A stretch of DNA of 64,000 nt, taken from Eutreptiella sp. 'Long Island Sound 2002'. Its lineage: Eukaryota > Euglenozoa > Euglenophyceae > Eutreptiales > Eutreptiaceae. Positions within the stretch are counted from its first letter, which is position 1, and each line of letters starts with the position of its first letter. The DNA lies in the NCBI GenBank assembly GCA_964036045.1, contig OZ038381.1:128905708-128969707 (forward strand). The letters run 5' to 3'. The notes under the pieces are model-generated. The model ran no database searches. It was not told where the DNA came from and saw nothing but the letters and a program-made list of their open reading frames with translations. This document shows positions 9,435 through 21,885 of this stretch, piece by piece. Position numbers and translations under genes: made by a program.

Positions 9435-11691
9435 CCCTCAAAATCCAGGGTCCAAAATCCAAAAATATAGAAAATGTAATCCTCCTTCAACCCTGAACAG
9501 CAACCAGATCCCAGATATACAGCAATAACCCAATCCACACTGCGGGCTTCCGTTCAGCACACCGGTTGTCTCACGGTGGCGGGCATGTACAAGAATTGCA
9601 CCAAAGAGGAAAGCCCTGAAAATGGCATATGAACAACAATAAAGCAAAGTTGGGGAAAGATGGAAACCTACACAATCACAGCCATAGACCCCTCATTCCC
9701 TGGACTCAAGACCTTCCCTTGACTCACCGACATGATGCCCTGAACCCAGTCAAATAAGATGGCTAAATGCCATGAGTCAAAAGTCACTACACAAACCCCA
9801 AAAATGTGTTCACTCCCAAGCCCCTAAATCCTAGCCCAATAGGGAAGGTGGCGTATCATGGCCTAGAGTGGCACTCAGGACCATGCCCTACCCTGACATG
9901 ACCTTGGTTGGACTTGGAGTCGATTGGGCTTGGAGAACTGCCCCATGAAGATGACCTCACAGCATGGCAAAATTAGGCAAATCACACCATTATGCCCAAA
10001 AGTCAATTATATACTCAAAAATGCATACGGCAAATATCCAAATGCTTCATGCATGTGTCAAACCGGAAAGTAGTATACAAGGGTGATATAGACCAAAGGT
10101 CCATGCCCAAGAATATCTCATCATTGGCTCCAAAACCCCTCCGGTTATGTACATGACATGCTTCACAAGTCAGCCCATGAGTTTGAGACCTAATTTTGTG
10201 AGGCCTCGTGTGCCAAGCCAAAGTGACCACGTGATCCAGCATATGGTGAGGTACAACACCGAAGCATATGCCAACATATAAGCAACATACGGATCTCTAG
10301 GCACTTTACTGTTAGCCGAACAGTTGAACACATAAAACACAAAAATGAGCATAAAATGAGGTCAAAAACATGCAAATAATGCCAAATTCAAGATAACTAC
10401 AATAGTATATAACTTCGCTCACCCATGGTATCAACATATGATTCAAAACACAATTGCTTGGGACCATTTGCAAACAATTCCCCCACTTGGATCCCCACAT
10501 GGACGCATAGGGACACCTTCGAGCCTCCTCCCAACACGGACCACGAAAATGGGAAAATTGATAATGGCGCTTGTGGGTCGCTACGTAAGCCCTCCCACAT
10601 GCACTATATGAGCGGTAGACTTAGTCTAGCGCTATGGAGTTCACCATTGGGACATGGGCAAAGCCCTGCCACGTATGACTCCATATATCTTCCTACAAAC
10701 GGAGATATATAACATGGGCGTGAGCATATCGAAGCACATACCATGCATATAACACATACCCTCAAAAAGTGGCTCCCACGATGATATGCCATGCCCCTCC
10801 ATGGACGTGACTTCACGTTAAAAATACGTAGGAACCCAAGGAAAGTTGCTATGCAACCCCAACACTCATGCAGTACACTCGAAAGTCGCAAGAAAATATT
10901 CGGTTGCACGGTCCAAGAGTTATATATCACTTTCTACCCTCTTGACCATTATCCCTTGCTATACTGGGCATGTGTACCCACCAAAGGCGTTTGATGCTTC
11001 CTAAATTAAGTTGAGACCAAGGCGGTTCCCACCCAATTCTCGATATTGATATTCCTCGCCGTGAGCCGAAGATATGATTCTTCAAAGTGGTCTCACGAAT
11101 CTCTTTTGTTTCGAGTATAACTCCGAGCCAGATGAAGGGCACAACAAAAGGAAGATTGATTCGTGATCGGGGAAAAATGTATGACCACTCGAGACTCATC
11201 ATATCAAGTGCGGCGATGTCGAAGTCGAAAATCCGATTCTGAAAGTCTGAAAAAATCGGATTAATTTTGCGACTGTATAATATGAAAATTGCCGAAGCAA
11301 CGAACCCTTTACTGATGAATTCTGACCCTTCATCGGGGTTTCCGCCAAAATATCTGTAAATAACAGTTAACCAATCGGTTACCGCAAAATCGCAAGCAAA
11401 CTGACAGTCGCCGATACATTGACAATCAGAACGAAAGGCTGAAAAATTACGGAAACATTATGATAAAAAAACCCTGTTGATTCCTGATATTCTGATATAT
11501 AAATCTCAGCTGGCGGCGCCTCGGTACTGAATATGGCCGCTCGTAGCCAGAATGGCCAAACCTATCACACTATCACATCGGGTTAGGTCAGGTGGATGGG
11601 AGAGTATGATATCAGCCAATGGCGGCTTGGACAACATAGATACACACCCCAAGTGACCCCAAGATGGCCACGGGGGTCCGAACCGGCTTCA
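9163..11691 (-). mobile_element. LTR element A, copy 1 (truncated, minus strand)
   Basis: Read on the minus strand, this block is collinear with 44,833 to ~47,385 on the plus strand. It starts with the same LTR tip, TGAAGCCGGTTCGG, at 11,691. It runs through the long non-coding leader and ends inside the start of gag, where homology stops at about 9,163. The copy is a 5' fragment: everything after the first ~90 gag codons is missing. Scattered substitutions and small indels separate the two copies. The inner end of the LTR cannot be placed, because only one LTR of this element is visible anywhere in the window. Confidence 0.85.
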
Positions 11692-12731
11692 ATGTAGATG
11701 AGTGTGTACATTACGCTAGGAAAGAGGCACTGCCTCGTACTTCGGGAAAAAAATGGTACCTCAATTTGCCAGCCCCACTGCTCCGAAACCAAGGGTCCAA
11801 GCTGGCGTAAATTTGTGGTATCATTTGATGCTTGGATTGAACTGTTGTCTATTTGTACGTTGGTAGACTCCTGCATATATACATTTGTTTTCAGTATTGT
11901 CCCCAACTCAACACTATACAAAATAATGATGCATGTGGTGCCAAGATCAAATGACGTTTTGAGTGCATAGCTTTAGACATTTGGACTATGTTTTGGCAAG
12001 GAAATTACTAATGACTAGTTTTGTACGATGTGTTGAAGATACACATTCTTGCAAATCTCTTTTTGCGATGTGCGTCGGAAATAGTGGTGTTTTTCCCAAT
12101 GGGTCGTGCACAAGATGGAGTGCAAAGTGTTCTATCACTTTGAAATCAACTTTCATTGAAAATTCTATGTTACGAATGTGTGTGGTTTTGTTTATTGCAT
12201 TCTAACAATCTCAGCAGGGTGGTGTTGTTGTTTTTTTGTTTACAGCAACCCATGCGGCGTGAGCAAAAAGTTATTGACAAAGAGGGGTAGGCAGGGAAAC
12301 CGGGCTGAAAATCATTTTGTCATTTACGGGATGTTTTTGGAATTTGCCCTTTCATTATGAGCATATGGAACATACAGAAGTGGAGTGCCCTTTGGTGTCG
12401 GCATTACCAAAAAATTAAAAAATACTACACTATTCCAACCAATATGCCTCTGAATCCATCCGAAGAAGACACATGGTGACATAAAACGAACGCAAGCACC
12501 TCCGGTAAGCCCACCGTAGCGTCTTCAGTCCTTGCTTACAAACACGGCCAAAAATTTACATGCCATACATACGTAAGGGCAAATCAGTTCGCCGTCATCA
12601 TACGAGTTGTCTCAGAGCATGCACCAATGCACTTGGGTTCCGGATAACCACCGTTGTAACAATGGGTTTGCTGATGCTGTGCCATCACGTAATTCCCTCC
12701 TTCCAAATCCTCCAGCAACGCCTTGGTGATA
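11692..12731. other. No gene seen
   Basis: AT-richer sequence flanking the outer end of element A copy 1. Short frames on both strands lack domains. Confidence 0.4.
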
Positions 12732-13007
12732 CTACCAAGCGGTCTTGAAGCGGGTATGGGACGGAGCGGCGCTTCTAAATAGGGTGCAACCCCCCTTTGA
12801 GGCTGCTGCACATCCCTCCTTGGCTGTGTTTTCCTTCTTTGCCTTCCCCTTTGCAAATTTCATTGCCCGTTTGCGCTTGCTATATTGAACCCACGTTGCA
12901 AAAAGTGTTCGGTCGCTGACCAACACTTCCTCAAAGCCCAGAAACTCAGATGCACTAGATGCACTGCTATACAGACCGCAACTCAACGAGGCAGAATTGG
13001 AAGACAA
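12732..13007 (-). CDS. Small Ser-rich/basic ORF, unknown
   Basis: A 91-codon frame with a Ser/Ala-rich start, then a lysine-rich stretch (YSKRKRAMKFAKGKAKK). It could be an exon of a nuclear protein. No family recognised and no matching splice partner found. Confidence 0.2.
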   Translation of the reverse strand: MSSNSASLSCGLYSSASSASEFLGFEEVLVSDRTLFATWVQYSKRKRAMKFAKGKAKKENTAKEGCAAASKGGCTLFRSAAPSHTRFKTAW

Positions 13008-13189
13008 ACTACTATTTGACTTGAGCTACAACTGTAGGTTGAACTTGCGGTAGTCTCTGCCGCATATGTAGCTGGGTGGGCTGCACGATCGGGCAAGCGG
13101 TTTGCTGCTCTATTGGTCCTTGCCATCAAGATTGCGACCCAAAACACTTCACCACTGGCGTGTGCCCGCCCTTCCTAATAATGAAGTAT

Positions 13190-13290
13190 TGAGGTGCCGA
13201 GATGGGATGTGCCGCTTGCGTGCGGCTATGCAAAGCATTGATGCACAACGACCTGGTGCATAACTTAAGTCGATAGGACATGGGCACCAA
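13190..13290 (+). repeat. Direct repeat flanking the minisatellite, left copy
   Basis: About 90 bp containing GCACAACGACCTGGTGCATA and GACATGGGCAC. A second copy lies at 14,463-14,550, about 1.26 kb away. Confidence 0.8.
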
Positions 13291-13428
13291 AGCAAGCAGA
13301 AGGACCGAGCAAGGAATGGCCCTGAACAACACCCACATGGCCCTCCGCCAACAATGGCAACGGGCTGCCTCACCAAAGCCAGCAACGGGCCCCGTCCAGG
13401 AATGGAGGGGAGTCGGAACCCAAAGGAA

Positions 13429-13976
13429 CACGCCAAGGGCCCCAGCTAGGATTCGCGGGGTCAAGGCAAAAAGCCGTGCCCAAACACACTTGCCAAAGTC
13501 CCCAACCTTGAAAGGCGAGGCTAACGCAAAAGCCCTACCCCAACACACACGCCACAGTCCCCAGCCAGAAAAGGTGCAGTTAAGGCCAAGCCCGTACCTG
13601 AAACCACGCCACGAACCCGAGCCGAGATTGGCGGGGTTCAAGTAAAACCCGCAGCTAAAACACCCACCACACACCCCAACCAGGAATGGCGGGGTCAACG
13701 CACAACCCATACCAAAACAAACACGCCACTAACCCAAGCCAATAATGGGAGGGTTAAAGCAGAGCCCGTACCCAAACGCACACACCAAAAACCCAAGCTA
13801 GGAACGGTGTGGTAGGGCAAAACCCGTACCCAAGGACAAACGCCACGGACCCAACCAGGATCTGCAGGGTACCGGCGAGAACATGAACCCAACCACATGC
13901 GCAGTCTCTGTCCACGAAAGCCGGGGTAAAGGCAAAACCCAAACCCAAACACACGTGCCACACAACACTAGAAAAC
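13429..13976 (+). repeat. Degenerate minisatellite, 58-60 bp unit, about nine copies
   Basis: Each unit opens with CCCAACCAGGAATGGC-like sequence, passes through a GGGTCAA-like core and CCCGTACCCAAAC, and ends with ACACGCCAC. Units are well diverged. The frames crossing it (for example 13,280-13,645 +) are Pro/Lys-rich repeats and probably not genes. Confidence 0.85.
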
Positions 13977-14462
13977 CGAGTGTCCATAGCCCGGGCACTG
14001 AGGCAGCCCGTGCCACGCAGGTCACCCGGCCAAACGGGAACCGGAGACCGGGGGTAAACCTGCATCCCAAGCCCTGCGCTGCTTTGGGACTCGAGGCGAA
14101 GAGTGCAACACCCAAGCACCTCGGAACCCAAGTACCATGGCACTACGATGCCGACGGTATGCCTTGGGAACCTGATACGCGGGGAAGTCCACTGACCCCC
14201 TAGGGCTCCACCCAAAAGACCGGCCGTGCGCAAGTGCGGGGGCACACCCTCTCGGCGTGGGACGTTCCGCACGCTGGCGGCGAACACCCGTCCCGGTTTT
14301 GTCTCGGGCCGCTGTGTTGGGGTCCACCAGTGAGGTCTAGTGAGATGCAAGCCGCTTGCCTTCTTCAAGAGCAGACCCTCTTCCCGTACCGTCACAGAGG
14401 CAATGCCAAGGGGAACCAAGGGGCGCCTCTCCAAGATTGAGTGCACCTACATACCTACCAAC

Positions 14463-14550
14463 CTGGGATGTGCTGCTTGCATGCAGCTATGCAAAGAATA
14501 GATGCACAACCACCTGGTGCATAACTTCACCCGACAGGACATGGGCACAT
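14463..14550 (+). repeat. Direct repeat flanking the minisatellite, right copy
   Basis: Matches 13,205-13,290 with about ten mismatches. It shares GGGATGTGC, CTATGCAAAG, CACCTGGTGCATAACTT and CAGGACATGGGCAC-like blocks. Confidence 0.8.
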
Positions 14551-15284
14551 TAGAGCAGCTCAACAAGCAACGCTACCATGCCCTCGCACATCTTTGAAAG
14601 GCGCATCTTCAAATGGCCACAAACAACATTTGTAGAGCCCCTTGTCGTGCAGAAGTTGGCGCTCAAAGCGTTGACAGTTTGATACAACTACCCCAGGTAA
14701 ACTAGCCGATAACTACACCAATGACCAACTTCTATGCCACGACACATAAATGGAAAAGTTTCATAGGAAAAACTAGTTCATTGAGTACCCTTATATCTTG
14801 GGACCATAAACAATTGATTAGATTTCCTTCCTATGATTGGGTAAGGAGGTTGCTACCCTTTAGGGACCCGGATGTGCCTTGATGAGCGTGCAAGTACCCG
14901 TTATGATGAATTTTAAAAAGGATTTTTTTTGAAATTCCTTGCAAAATTTTGGAAAACGTGTAGGATGGCCTCTTTACTTTGATTTGTCATTGCTCTACTG
15001 TTTTACATCCTGTATTTAACTTGTTGCTGGTGCGCAAACCACATTGTCTACTTTAAATAATGTCCAAAATAGTTTCAAGAACCAACATTTTGAAAATAGA
15101 AAATCTGTGTTTTTCTTTATTCATTTTCGTAAAAAGGTAACACATGCACAACACCCCGTGCTAGAAGTATGGCACATAAAATTCAGTTGACCTTTTTTGT
15201 TGATGAAGCATCGCAGGACACCTTTTCATGTGCTGAGGAACTCAATTTGGGAAACCAGTGTCATACTTCACATACAAATCAAAG
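14551..15284. other. No gene seen
   Basis: AT-rich spacer without a domain-bearing frame. A 10-12 base G run lies just beyond it near 15,347. Confidence 0.5.
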
Positions 15285-17270
15285 TCATCCGCGCCCTCCG
15301 TGCGGTCCTGAGGTGCTGCCAAAAAAGGGGTCTTGTGGCTGGGGGAGGGGGGGGGGGGAAGCATTTGCTTGCATCCTTCTTTTTTTCGCAGCTGCTTTTA
15401 GTGTTGCTTCTGTAGCTGCCTTTGTGCTAACATTTAAAGTGATCCGGTGTACAAGTTTCCTTGCAGCGGTTTGTTTTGGTTCCTTTGCTTGACTAGCAGC
15501 TTGAATGGAGGTCCCGGAAGTTACAAACCCACCCAAGCGCAGGTTCCATGGATCATTCTTAGTAGCTTCCATGATGTCTCTCGATGTGCACTGCACCGCA
15601 GCATTATTTTTGTGCTGCTGCTTCTCCTGATGGGGCTCCTGTACCGACTCGCCGTTCTTCCAGAGCTCTGAGAATTGGCAAGGCTTAAAGGAATGGTAGG
15701 GCACTCAAGTGGGGTGGGGTGTGCAGGTTTTCTTTTATATAGGCAGGGGGCACATGCTGCGAAAAATACGGTGGATCAAAAGGGGTTTTGCCATAGGATC
15801 TGAAACTACTGAGAATGTTTTTGGGGTGTCACTGCCTGAAGAAAGGCATTTGTCCACCACTCAACAAATCAAGCAGGGCTAGCTCCCCTGCCTTTGCACT
15901 CCCTATGTCTTTCGCACTCCAGATGCGTGAAACCCCTTTTTAGGGCTCTGAAAACTGTTCGGTCCAGTGGCTATATGACATCAAGTAAAAGGGCTGGCAC
16001 GACTACAATCTCTCATCCAAGTTGTTTGCATTTAGTTATATTTGACATGGTGACGTGGGTTTTTGAGCCGGCTACGATGAACACTACACAGCCATACTCA
16101 TTTTGTCTTGGGTGCACGTCTAGTAGGAACACTTCTTTCACCCACTCCATGAAGGTGGCAGCATCAAAACAGCCCCCTTTGGTCTCCTTCTGCTTTTGCT
16201 TGTTGTCTTGCGCATTGCCGTCTGTGCTGGAAGCTGCTTTTCGGCTGTCCTTTTTGCTGTCCCGCTGAGTAGCATTAATGAACACAAAGCACGCCTCTTT
16301 TGAAAAACGGCCTCCAGGCACTATTTTTCTTATCAACAACAGGGCTCGTGTTACTATTAATCGTGCTGCTGACACGCATACCACGGCTGTTATGTGGGTA
16401 GGATCGTACCAACGCCTACCTGCAACCCACCTTCTGCCCTTGCGCACCTAGACCTTCCCAATGTTCACCAAAAGAGCTCCTAAAGTAGCCATCATGTTCA
16501 TTCGTAACACGGTAGGGTGAAACTTCTCTTTAAAAAAACCACTCCATTCCTCTGCTGCTAATTGTGCATTAGCGCGCTAACAGTCGCACATCTCGGCTCC
16601 TCTCTCCTTTAGCGCTGGGTTCCAGTTTTCAAACAATCTCTACGAGTTCACACCACTGCTGATTTCTGCTGCGTCTCCCTCCGCCGCTGGTCCTGCCCCT
16701 CCTTCGCTTTGTTGATTTTGTGTGACGTTGGACTCATTGCCTTGTCGCATTGTTCGTCCATCCCAGCCATCAGTTTTGCATCATTTACCCTTGCTAGCCT
16801 TGGCTTCATCCCTCTTTTGATGACGACAGGTTCACCTCTCTGAGAGCAATAATATAACCAACCCCAGGTACGTTCCTTGGACTTGTCGCGTTGTTGAAGT
16901 GTCGCGTCGCGTTATTGAAGCTTCCATGCGTGCACGATGGTACCGCGAGTGACACCTAGCGAGTTGCAACCGACGAGCGTTCGTGGCAACATATAGGGCA
17001 GGCTTGCATGCCTCTCCGAGGGTGACTCTGTTTACACCATGGTCTCTTGCGGCTGCACGCTGAGTCTTTTCTTGAGACAGGCTCTCGGCGAAGGCTTGCT
17101 CCCACGGCGACGCATTTTTTGGCAAAGGATAGACAGTTACTGGGCAGGAGGGAGGTCATGGGGTTGCGGTGGCTTTGGCAGTACTCGGCTTGGCCTTTGG
17201 CGCAGCGCTCAAAACCTCCGTCAACCATGATTTGCATCTTCGTTTTGCGCCACGCATTCTGATACATCAA
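15285..17270 (-). pseudogene. Decayed pogo/Tigger-like transposase
   Basis: Read on the minus strand, three separated frames line up in the order expected of a pogo/Tigger-type transposase. Near 17,125-17,010 a psq-type helix-turn-helix is visible (TQRAAARDHGVNRVTLG). Near 16,260-16,015 lies the block around the second catalytic Asp (FMEWVKEVFLLDVHP, then VVFIVAGSKTHVTMSN). In active relatives this reads LLLDGHxSH; here the Asp is Ala. A 139-codon tail at 15,704-15,285 could be the C-terminus. Stops and frame changes separate the pieces. The family call rests on motif memory, not a search. Confidence 0.5.
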
Positions 17271-19983
17271 TTGGTGGGCAAATTTTCAAATAACAATTCG
17301 GTCGAAAAATTGCAAATTACATGCAATGTTAACGGACCTTTTCTTTAATGAAGCATGGCTCAGGAATTGGTCTGATGCGGTAGTCTGCAAAATGCGCGCA
17401 GTGCGGGATTTCAGCGCTGATACTTCTGCAGCATGTGGATTTTTCAAATTATGGATTTACAGTTATAAACTTTCATATTTCAACTATTCATCTACCAATT
17501 CTTTGATTGCCAGCATTAATCGCATCCATCTACTACATTTGCACAATAAAGGCCTAGTTATTGGTCGGTTTGCCTTAGTGTAGTACTTCAGCTCCAAAGT
17601 ATCATGGACTAGGCTCAAAATCATTAAACTAAAATATCCCCTTGGTGACACCACACTGCAAATTCTAGACGCCGCCCACACCCCGCCTCAAGTGCATAGC
17701 ACCGGAAGGTTGAAAATCCACCATTTGACCAACTAGCTACATCACGCTTGCCTTCTTGTGGTCCCCATGGTGAAGAGAAATCGATGTAGAACAAGAGTGA
17801 AGTGAGCGCAATTGTGTCAAAAAGAGTAGAAATGGGTGATACGCAGTAAAAATCTCAAAAAGCCATATACCCAATGGAAAAGTATAGAAGAGTACAAATG
17901 CCCTTCGCTGAGCCAAACCAAAATGTCCGGATTGGTAATTCCAACCACGTACCAACAACTAATATGATTAAAGAGGGTTTACAGAAAAAGAGGAGGGTTG
18001 TTGTTAACCCTCATACATAAGCAGCCCCCATGCATTGCCATTACCGCTAACATGGTGCTTATTGAACCAAGATTCTGCAAAACAACATCTTCATACGTCG
18101 TGTAAATTTGTAAAACCAACGATTAACTCAACAACTTCCTTGCGATGATGGTATTGGAGAGGTGTGTCCCATGATGCGACGGTTTTTTCAAATACCGTAT
18201 TTTGTGGCATATATCATGACTTCGGTTCAGAATTCAATGGTTGGAGGAAAAATAATGCATTGGCCAACAACACAAAAAATGGCTAGGTTTCAAAAAGTGA
18301 AATGTTTGTCCACACCAACAACCAAATGGTTTGCTAACATTGTAAACGCCACGTGGAAACGGATGCAAAGAGCGCACCGCTTTGGGCAATTCCACAGCTT
18401 TCACCCACCAATAGGACCCTCACGCAACAAATGAGCATCTTGCAAACCAAAATGAATTTGGATTGTACGGAGCAAATGCGATTCACGTTCAACATATAAA
18501 TATCCAAATGTATACGTACAAATTCATTAAATTCCTTTGAGGCGTTGTGACCATCAGGTGCGGATGACGCTGACGGCGATGGGGATGGGCACCACACATG
18601 GAACTCGAAGCGGTGCAGCAGCGGCATCATGAATCACCACCTTCCCATTGACCTCACATTACATGCGTAGGTAATCACCAGGACTTTGTGAAAAACCCAG
18701 AATTGTCGCTGGAACCCGGAGAAAACAGGCGTAGCAGCTCGAACCCAAAACAAACACATTGTGTTGTTGAGCTATGGACCAAGGGTAGCACGTACAATGC
18801 AGTCCTCGGGGCATAAGAGGTGAAATGGGGCACCAGCTCAGCAACACGGCACCTCATTGGGCAAAAACAACGCAAAACAATGGCATTCGGTAAAATATCT
18901 AAATAAAAAAATTGCATGGTGCGCACACGGGGCGTGCCGCTCCCCCCAAACAATTTTCCAAAATTGATTTGTAGCACAACCTTTTCTCTGTATCTAAACA
19001 ATTGAAAAGATACAATTGTCAGTGTTTGGCCTTCCGTGTGGGGCCGGTACAAAAAAATAAAACTCATGTGGTCCTCACCTCTTACTGCCCACTGGGCTAC
19101 GTTGCATACTACATGTCAAAACCCACAAACGTAGTTCTGTATGCACAACAGGCACCGCACAACACACAAAAGGGTGATGGGTGCTGCACGTGAAAAATGG
19201 TACCCATGTATTGCTATGTACAAAATACCCAAACCAAACATCCAGCAAGCAACATAACGAACTTCTCTTGGCAGCAAGTTGGCAAGTTAAACTGCAATCC
19301 CATCCCAATGTGACAATGTGTTGGATTCAATGCACTGCTCAGCCTGTATGTTAGCCTCTGGGGCAAACCGGTGAATATACAGTGCACTGCAAACTGTAAG
19401 CCCCCTCATCCCCAAGCAAACAATTGACTACACAGCCCCAAAAACATGTTGCTCACATTCACTTCACCAACCACAATCTGCTGGATATGTGTTTAGAGCC
19501 TCATCATCTGATTCTCTGATGCAACCATGCCATAGAATCACCCCCTCCACCACCACTACCACCATCTTCAAAATCTCCAATTTTTTATTTGCTGTGCTGA
19601 AGCGACAAATGACATTACATGGGCCTCCTGCCTCCACCAAGCTGATCACGACCACAGCACACCCCGCGCCACACTGGGCCAACACCCCCGGCTGAGCTCA
19701 CTGCATGAGGGGGCCTGTGTCTGCCAGTTGCATGGTTGTATGCTGTTCCAGAGTGCAGAAACTGTGGAGCTGATGGCAACAACTCTGATTAGCAGGCCCA
19801 CCAACAAAATCCATGTTACTCTGCATACTCCACAACTCTTTTTGTAGGAACAGGCTTTGTGGGTCTGCATCATGTCGTCAGTCATGGCAGCACTCCTGTG
19901 CTGAATCTTCGAACATTGCCCACGTCTGACTTATCCTTCAGCTAGCATGAATTCTGGAACCCTCTTCAACCACTTCCCCTGGG
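17271..19983. other. No gene seen
   Basis: AT-rich, with short frames on both strands. The longest (18,162-18,434 + and 18,675-19,067 -) show no motif I recognise. Confidence 0.5.
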
Positions 19984-20146
19984 GGAATCCTTGCACTGCG
20001 CGCGCACTGCACGCTACTTTTAGACTATGTTCCCTCTGAAGAGCCCCAGGCACACCCCTTGGAAACGCCCTTAGAATTAGGTGACCCAAACTGCCCCAGC
20101 TCAAAAAAATTGCAAACTACCTTCCCTTCACATAACACACATCCTG
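19984..20146 (+). repeat. ~165-bp direct repeat, copy 1
   Basis: Begins GGGGGAATCCTTGCACTGCG and ends near CATAACACACATCCTGCACA. About 93% identical to 20,583-20,749. Confidence 0.9.
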
Positions 20147-20293
20147 CACAACTGGAAGACCATGAACAGCACATTGGTCGCCACCCTCAACAACACACAA
20201 TAGTTTTTTTGTTCCATTGTCAACTAAGTACAAATTGAGAACGCAACTTGTGTGCACATCATGACACAATTGTACAATGAAAGAAAGGTCACA

Positions 20294-20430
20294 TTGTCCC
20301 ATGTGTGTGTGTCAATGCAATCCGTACAATATTGCAGTTGACACTTGTCACACATGGACATCTTTTCGGGGTCAGACTTGGTGCAACAAAGGGCACATAC
20401 ATCCCCATCATCACCCACAACATCCTCTTC
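20294..20430 (-). CDS. Candidate exon encoding a PHD/ADD-like zinc finger
   Basis: On the minus strand a splice acceptor (CCTACACAG) precedes a 45-codon open segment that ends at a GTGACC donor. It encodes an acidic lead-in (EEDVVGDDGD), then CALCC, MCDKC, YCTDC and a final THTW. The Cys spacing (CxxC, ~12 residues, CxxC, x4, Y-CxxC) resembles PHD or ADD fingers that bind histone tails, although the usual His ligand is Cys here. Neighbouring exons were not found, so the parent protein is unknown. It lies between two direct repeats, which suggests a local duplication. Confidence 0.45.
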
Positions 20431-20582
20431 CTGTGTAGGTGTGGTCCATACATGTGCAGGTACATGTTCTCCGGGACCATATGGAGGGTACCGTACCTGT
20501 CTTCGAATCAAAAACTGCTGCAAATGCAAGAGTACATGCACGTACTCATGCAACTCGGTACGGGATCCCCTCCATATGTTCC

Positions 20583-20749
20583 TTGGGGGAATCTTTGCAC
20601 TGCGCGCGCACTGCGCGCTACTTTTAGACTATGTTCCCCCCGAAGAGCCCCCAAGCACACCCCTTGGAAACGCCCTTAGAATTAGGTGACCCAAACTGCC
20701 CCAGCTCAAGAAAGTTGCAAACTACCTTCCCTTCACATAACACACATCA
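20583..20749 (+). repeat. ~165-bp direct repeat, copy 2
   Basis: Second copy, ~600 bp from the first. A further shared string (ACGCAACTTGTGTGCACA) appears downstream of each copy, at ~20,240 and ~20,945. This suggests an old tandem duplication of a longer block. Confidence 0.9.
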
Positions 20750-21034
20750 TGCACAAGATTTCTGGTTTCCCCAATGCTGTGGATGTTCCTTGTTTTTGAT
20801 AAAGAAAACCTTGATGATTTTCTCCGATGCAAAATGATAGTCACAAGGTAGATAAGCAGGGCAACCAAACACCAAATCGATTGAAATCAGGATGTTCTCC
20901 TTCCAAATCAAAGCATAAGTAGCAAAGACGGGCTAGAGGGAGAATACGCAACTTGTGTGCACAACATGACAAAGGGGGGGGAAATCAGAAGTCAAAAACT
21001 CCGCTAGGGGTCACCGTGATGCCCCTAGGGGCCC

Positions 21035-21660
21035 CTAGTATCTCAAAGTATGGGTCTCTAGTACGGCCAGACGCCCAAATAGTTGCACTGCGCGCGCACT
21101 GCGCTTAAGGCTCCCCCTTACGATGCCCCAATGCCACAAGCGTGCAAACAAGTGCTCAATATGTGCCCTATAGAAACCATGAACATCATTGTACTCCTTT
21201 TGTCGCTCGGTCAACGTCTTTCGATCGATAAATGGCCATGCCACATGGAGGCGCCTTTTGAATGCACCATCCATGGAGCCAATCTCATAACCCATATAAT
21301 GCCCCTTGCTCCTTTTTGGCCCTTCGCGATCCCAAATGAGAACATCCGCCGATGTCCTGGGGCCAACGGACAAACCCAAATGATGTTACCAAGACTATCA
21401 ATGGCAACCGTAACTTTGTATACGCACCCGGCGTATTTGGGATTGAAGAGGACATCACAAACGATGCCTCCTATGGAAGCGATGGGCATGCTGTCCACGT
21501 AATGTGTGACAAAATACGGAAAGTGTTGGCCCGGTTTCCTCAATATAACCGGAAGGTTGGCTACATCACCCCTCATAACCGCTGCCTTCTGAGGGATCCA
21601 ATAGGGGTAGGGATCGGAAATAGCCCCAAAAGATGCCTTGCGCGTGCCTAACGCTCCCTC
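21035..21660 (-). pseudogene. Harbinger-like (DDE_4) transposase fragment
   Basis: Two overlapping minus-strand frames form one sequence broken by a single-base shift near 21,350. The first, from ~21,650, contains VYKVTVAIDSLGNIIWVCPL and then the PG of the PGxSxD region. The second resumes with TSADVLIWDREG and ends with FYRAHIEHLFARLWHWGIVR. The D-x-x-G-x-I block, the PGTSAD block and the R-x-x-I/V-E-x-x-F-x-x-L block are the pattern of PIF/Harbinger DDE_4 transposases. The N-terminal third, the partner MYB-like gene and terminal repeats were not found. It is therefore a dead fragment. Assignment is by motif and not confirmed by search. Confidence 0.55.
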
Positions 21661-21805
21661 CTAGAAAAGAGTGGATGTGGTGGAGGTGAGCAAAAAAGTG
21701 TGAAAAGGGGTGGAAATGGGTGAAGGTGGGTGAAAATCCAAAAATGCCACATCCCCAATGTGGAAAAAGCATCAAAACCTACGCAACAGGGCAACAATGA
21801 TGCCC

Positions 21806-21885
21806 CTAGTATCTCAAAGCATGGGTCTCAGATACGGCCAGACACGCAAATAGTTGCACAGCGCGCGCATTGCTTAAGGCGCCCC
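21806..21885 (-). repeat. Second copy of the Harbinger fragment's 3' end
   Basis: About 75 bp, starting ATCTCAAAGCATGGGTCTC, repeat 21,038-21,110, i.e. the last ~20 codons of the transposase frame plus its stop. Confidence 0.75.

Noticed and set aside
13126-13710. 194-codon minus ORF that looks membrane-like
   Set aside because: It is the antisense reading of the 58-60 bp minisatellite.
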